A DNA stretch of 64,000 bases from Symbiodinium kawagutii (Eukaryota; Sar; Dinophyceae; Suessiales; Symbiodiniaceae): the NCBI GenBank assembly GCA_009767595.1, contig VSDK01028395.1:138320-202319 (forward strand), read 5' to 3'. Position numbers and translations under genes: made by a program. Positions 63,201 to 64,000 of this stretch are shown here, one piece after another. A model generated the notes under the pieces. It had not been told where the DNA came from. It made no database searches and saw only the letters and a program-made list of their open reading frames with translations. How positions within the stretch are numbered: position 1 is the stretch's first letter; each line of letters opens with the position of its first letter.

Positions 63201-63333
63201 GGGGTAGTACAACCATCTTCCGAGAAAATTCTCGGCGGACACGGGTTCCGGGCACCTTGGAAGCTTGGTTCCCAGAGTTTGTTGCTGCTGTTGGGTTGCA
63301 AAGCTGGCTTAATGATGGTCTGCCCTGCTGCAG
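63201..63333 (+). CDS. candidate coding exon, unknown protein
   Basis: Acceptor GGAAGCAG and donor TGCTGCAG|GTGATT. The frame reads STTIFRENSRRTRVPGTLEA then WFPEFVAAVGLQSWLNDGLP. A second frame is also open. Confidence 0.55.
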
Positions 63334-63511
63334 GTGATTCCAGACAAGAAGTACAGGAACTCTATGGGAGGGGAGGGAAATGGTGGTGTCCCTCACTGTT
63401 GGTTGGTGGTCAATAACCAACCATTAGGAGCAGCCACGAATGATCAACATGAGCCAACAATGATAAGCCCCAACAGTCACCGCTAGCCAACGGGAATCAT
63501 GCATCAGCCAG

Positions 63512-63572
63512 GTATCAAGCGAATTAAAACTCAGCAGTTTGCTGTCGCTTTTTATGAGTATAGAGAGGGAGC

Positions 63573-63605
<33 letters not shown>

Positions 63606-63616
63606 CAAAGGTGCAG
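63512..63616 (+). CDS. candidate coding exon containing a (GA)n tract
   Basis: Acceptor CAGCCAG and donor GTGCAG|GTAAGA. The frame reads IKRIKTQQFAVAFYEYREGA and then an Arg-Glu repeat from the (GA)n tract. If real, the microsatellite length directly changes the protein. Confidence 0.5.
63561..63606. repeat. (GA)n microsatellite
   Basis: About 20 GA units with a few GC interruptions, inside a candidate exon. Confidence 0.95.
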
Positions 63617-64000
63617 GTAAGACTTGGGATTTTTATTCACCATTGGCCACTATCAACCACTACTATGAACCACTAGGATTCTCAGCCCTAGGCTTTGCCA
63701 AGAGCTTTTCCTGTTTAGCGATTCTTTGCCGTCTCAACTGTCAGCGACCATGCTCAGCAACGAACTGTCCGTTTCAGTGTATTTGTTGATGACAGTGACA
63801 AAATAGATACTGGTCAGTGGCTAATAAATGGTCAACTGCCAGGTTTTCAATGATGGTGAACAATTTTGAGTCTAGCTGGTTGTTGGTTTGAAACATCTTC
63901 CGTTTTCCAATTTTTTGGGGGACGGCTTGCTGATTGACAGAGATCTTTCGTGAGGTTGAAGCCACCAACCAGACTACCAACTCTCAATCCACACACGTGG

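Noticed and set aside
1-64000. Dinoflagellate spliced-leader sequence or relics, rRNA, snRNA, CRISPR
   Set aside because: Looked for by eye on both strands; none found. The search is not exhaustive without tools.

Overview
The window looks like nuclear DNA of a dinoflagellate. Four things suggest this. (1) Most of it is low-coding, repeat-rich sequence. (2) Short open segments on the + strand are bounded by CAG/AG acceptors and by GT, GC and apparently GA donors, and the non-canonical GC/GA donors are typical of dinoflagellates. (3) All convincing exon-like segments lie on one strand, as expected for unidirectional dinoflagellate gene blocks. (4) It carries a retrotransposon that encodes a cytosine-C5 DNA methyltransferase, a combination reported before from dinoflagellates. 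The genus cannot be told from sequence alone.

Layout: 1-38.2 kb and 47.8-64 kb hold about 75 candidate short exons (40-360 bp) on the + strand, separated by introns or spacers of a few dozen to about 2,000 bp. They may belong to one very large gene or to several tandem genes; one segment ends in a plausible stop codon at 34717. None was matched to a named protein family. Scattered between them are two families of short inverted-repeat (MITE-like) elements, microsatellites and minisatellites. From 50.6 to 52.9 kb there is a block of tandem repeats: a 73-bp array followed by a 1.4-kb satellite of 14-bp units. A 75-bp assembly gap lies at 48149-48223.

The main object is a 9,486-bp non-LTR retrotransposon on the - strand (47713 down to 38228), flanked by a perfect 14-bp target-site duplication and inserted into the middle of one of the MITE-like elements. 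In its own 5'->3' order it encodes: a C5 DNA methyltransferase broken by an apparent 1-nt deletion just before the catalytic Pro-Cys-Gln motif; a large ORF1 with the rest of the methyltransferase, a possible ubiquitin-like segment, a Ulp1-like cysteine protease, basic and Cys/His-rich segments and a C-terminal coiled coil; then a single in-frame UGA in the readthrough context UGA-CUA-G; then an intact 1,686-aa ORF2 with APE endonuclease, reverse transcriptase, a zinc-finger-like motif, RNase H and an unrecognised C-terminal region. The likely logic is a polyprotein-style element that makes ORF1 products in excess and ORF2 by stop readthrough or reinitiation, while the methyltransferase and the protease may act on host silencing. 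These functions are inference; the motifs, frame and boundaries are visible in the sequence.
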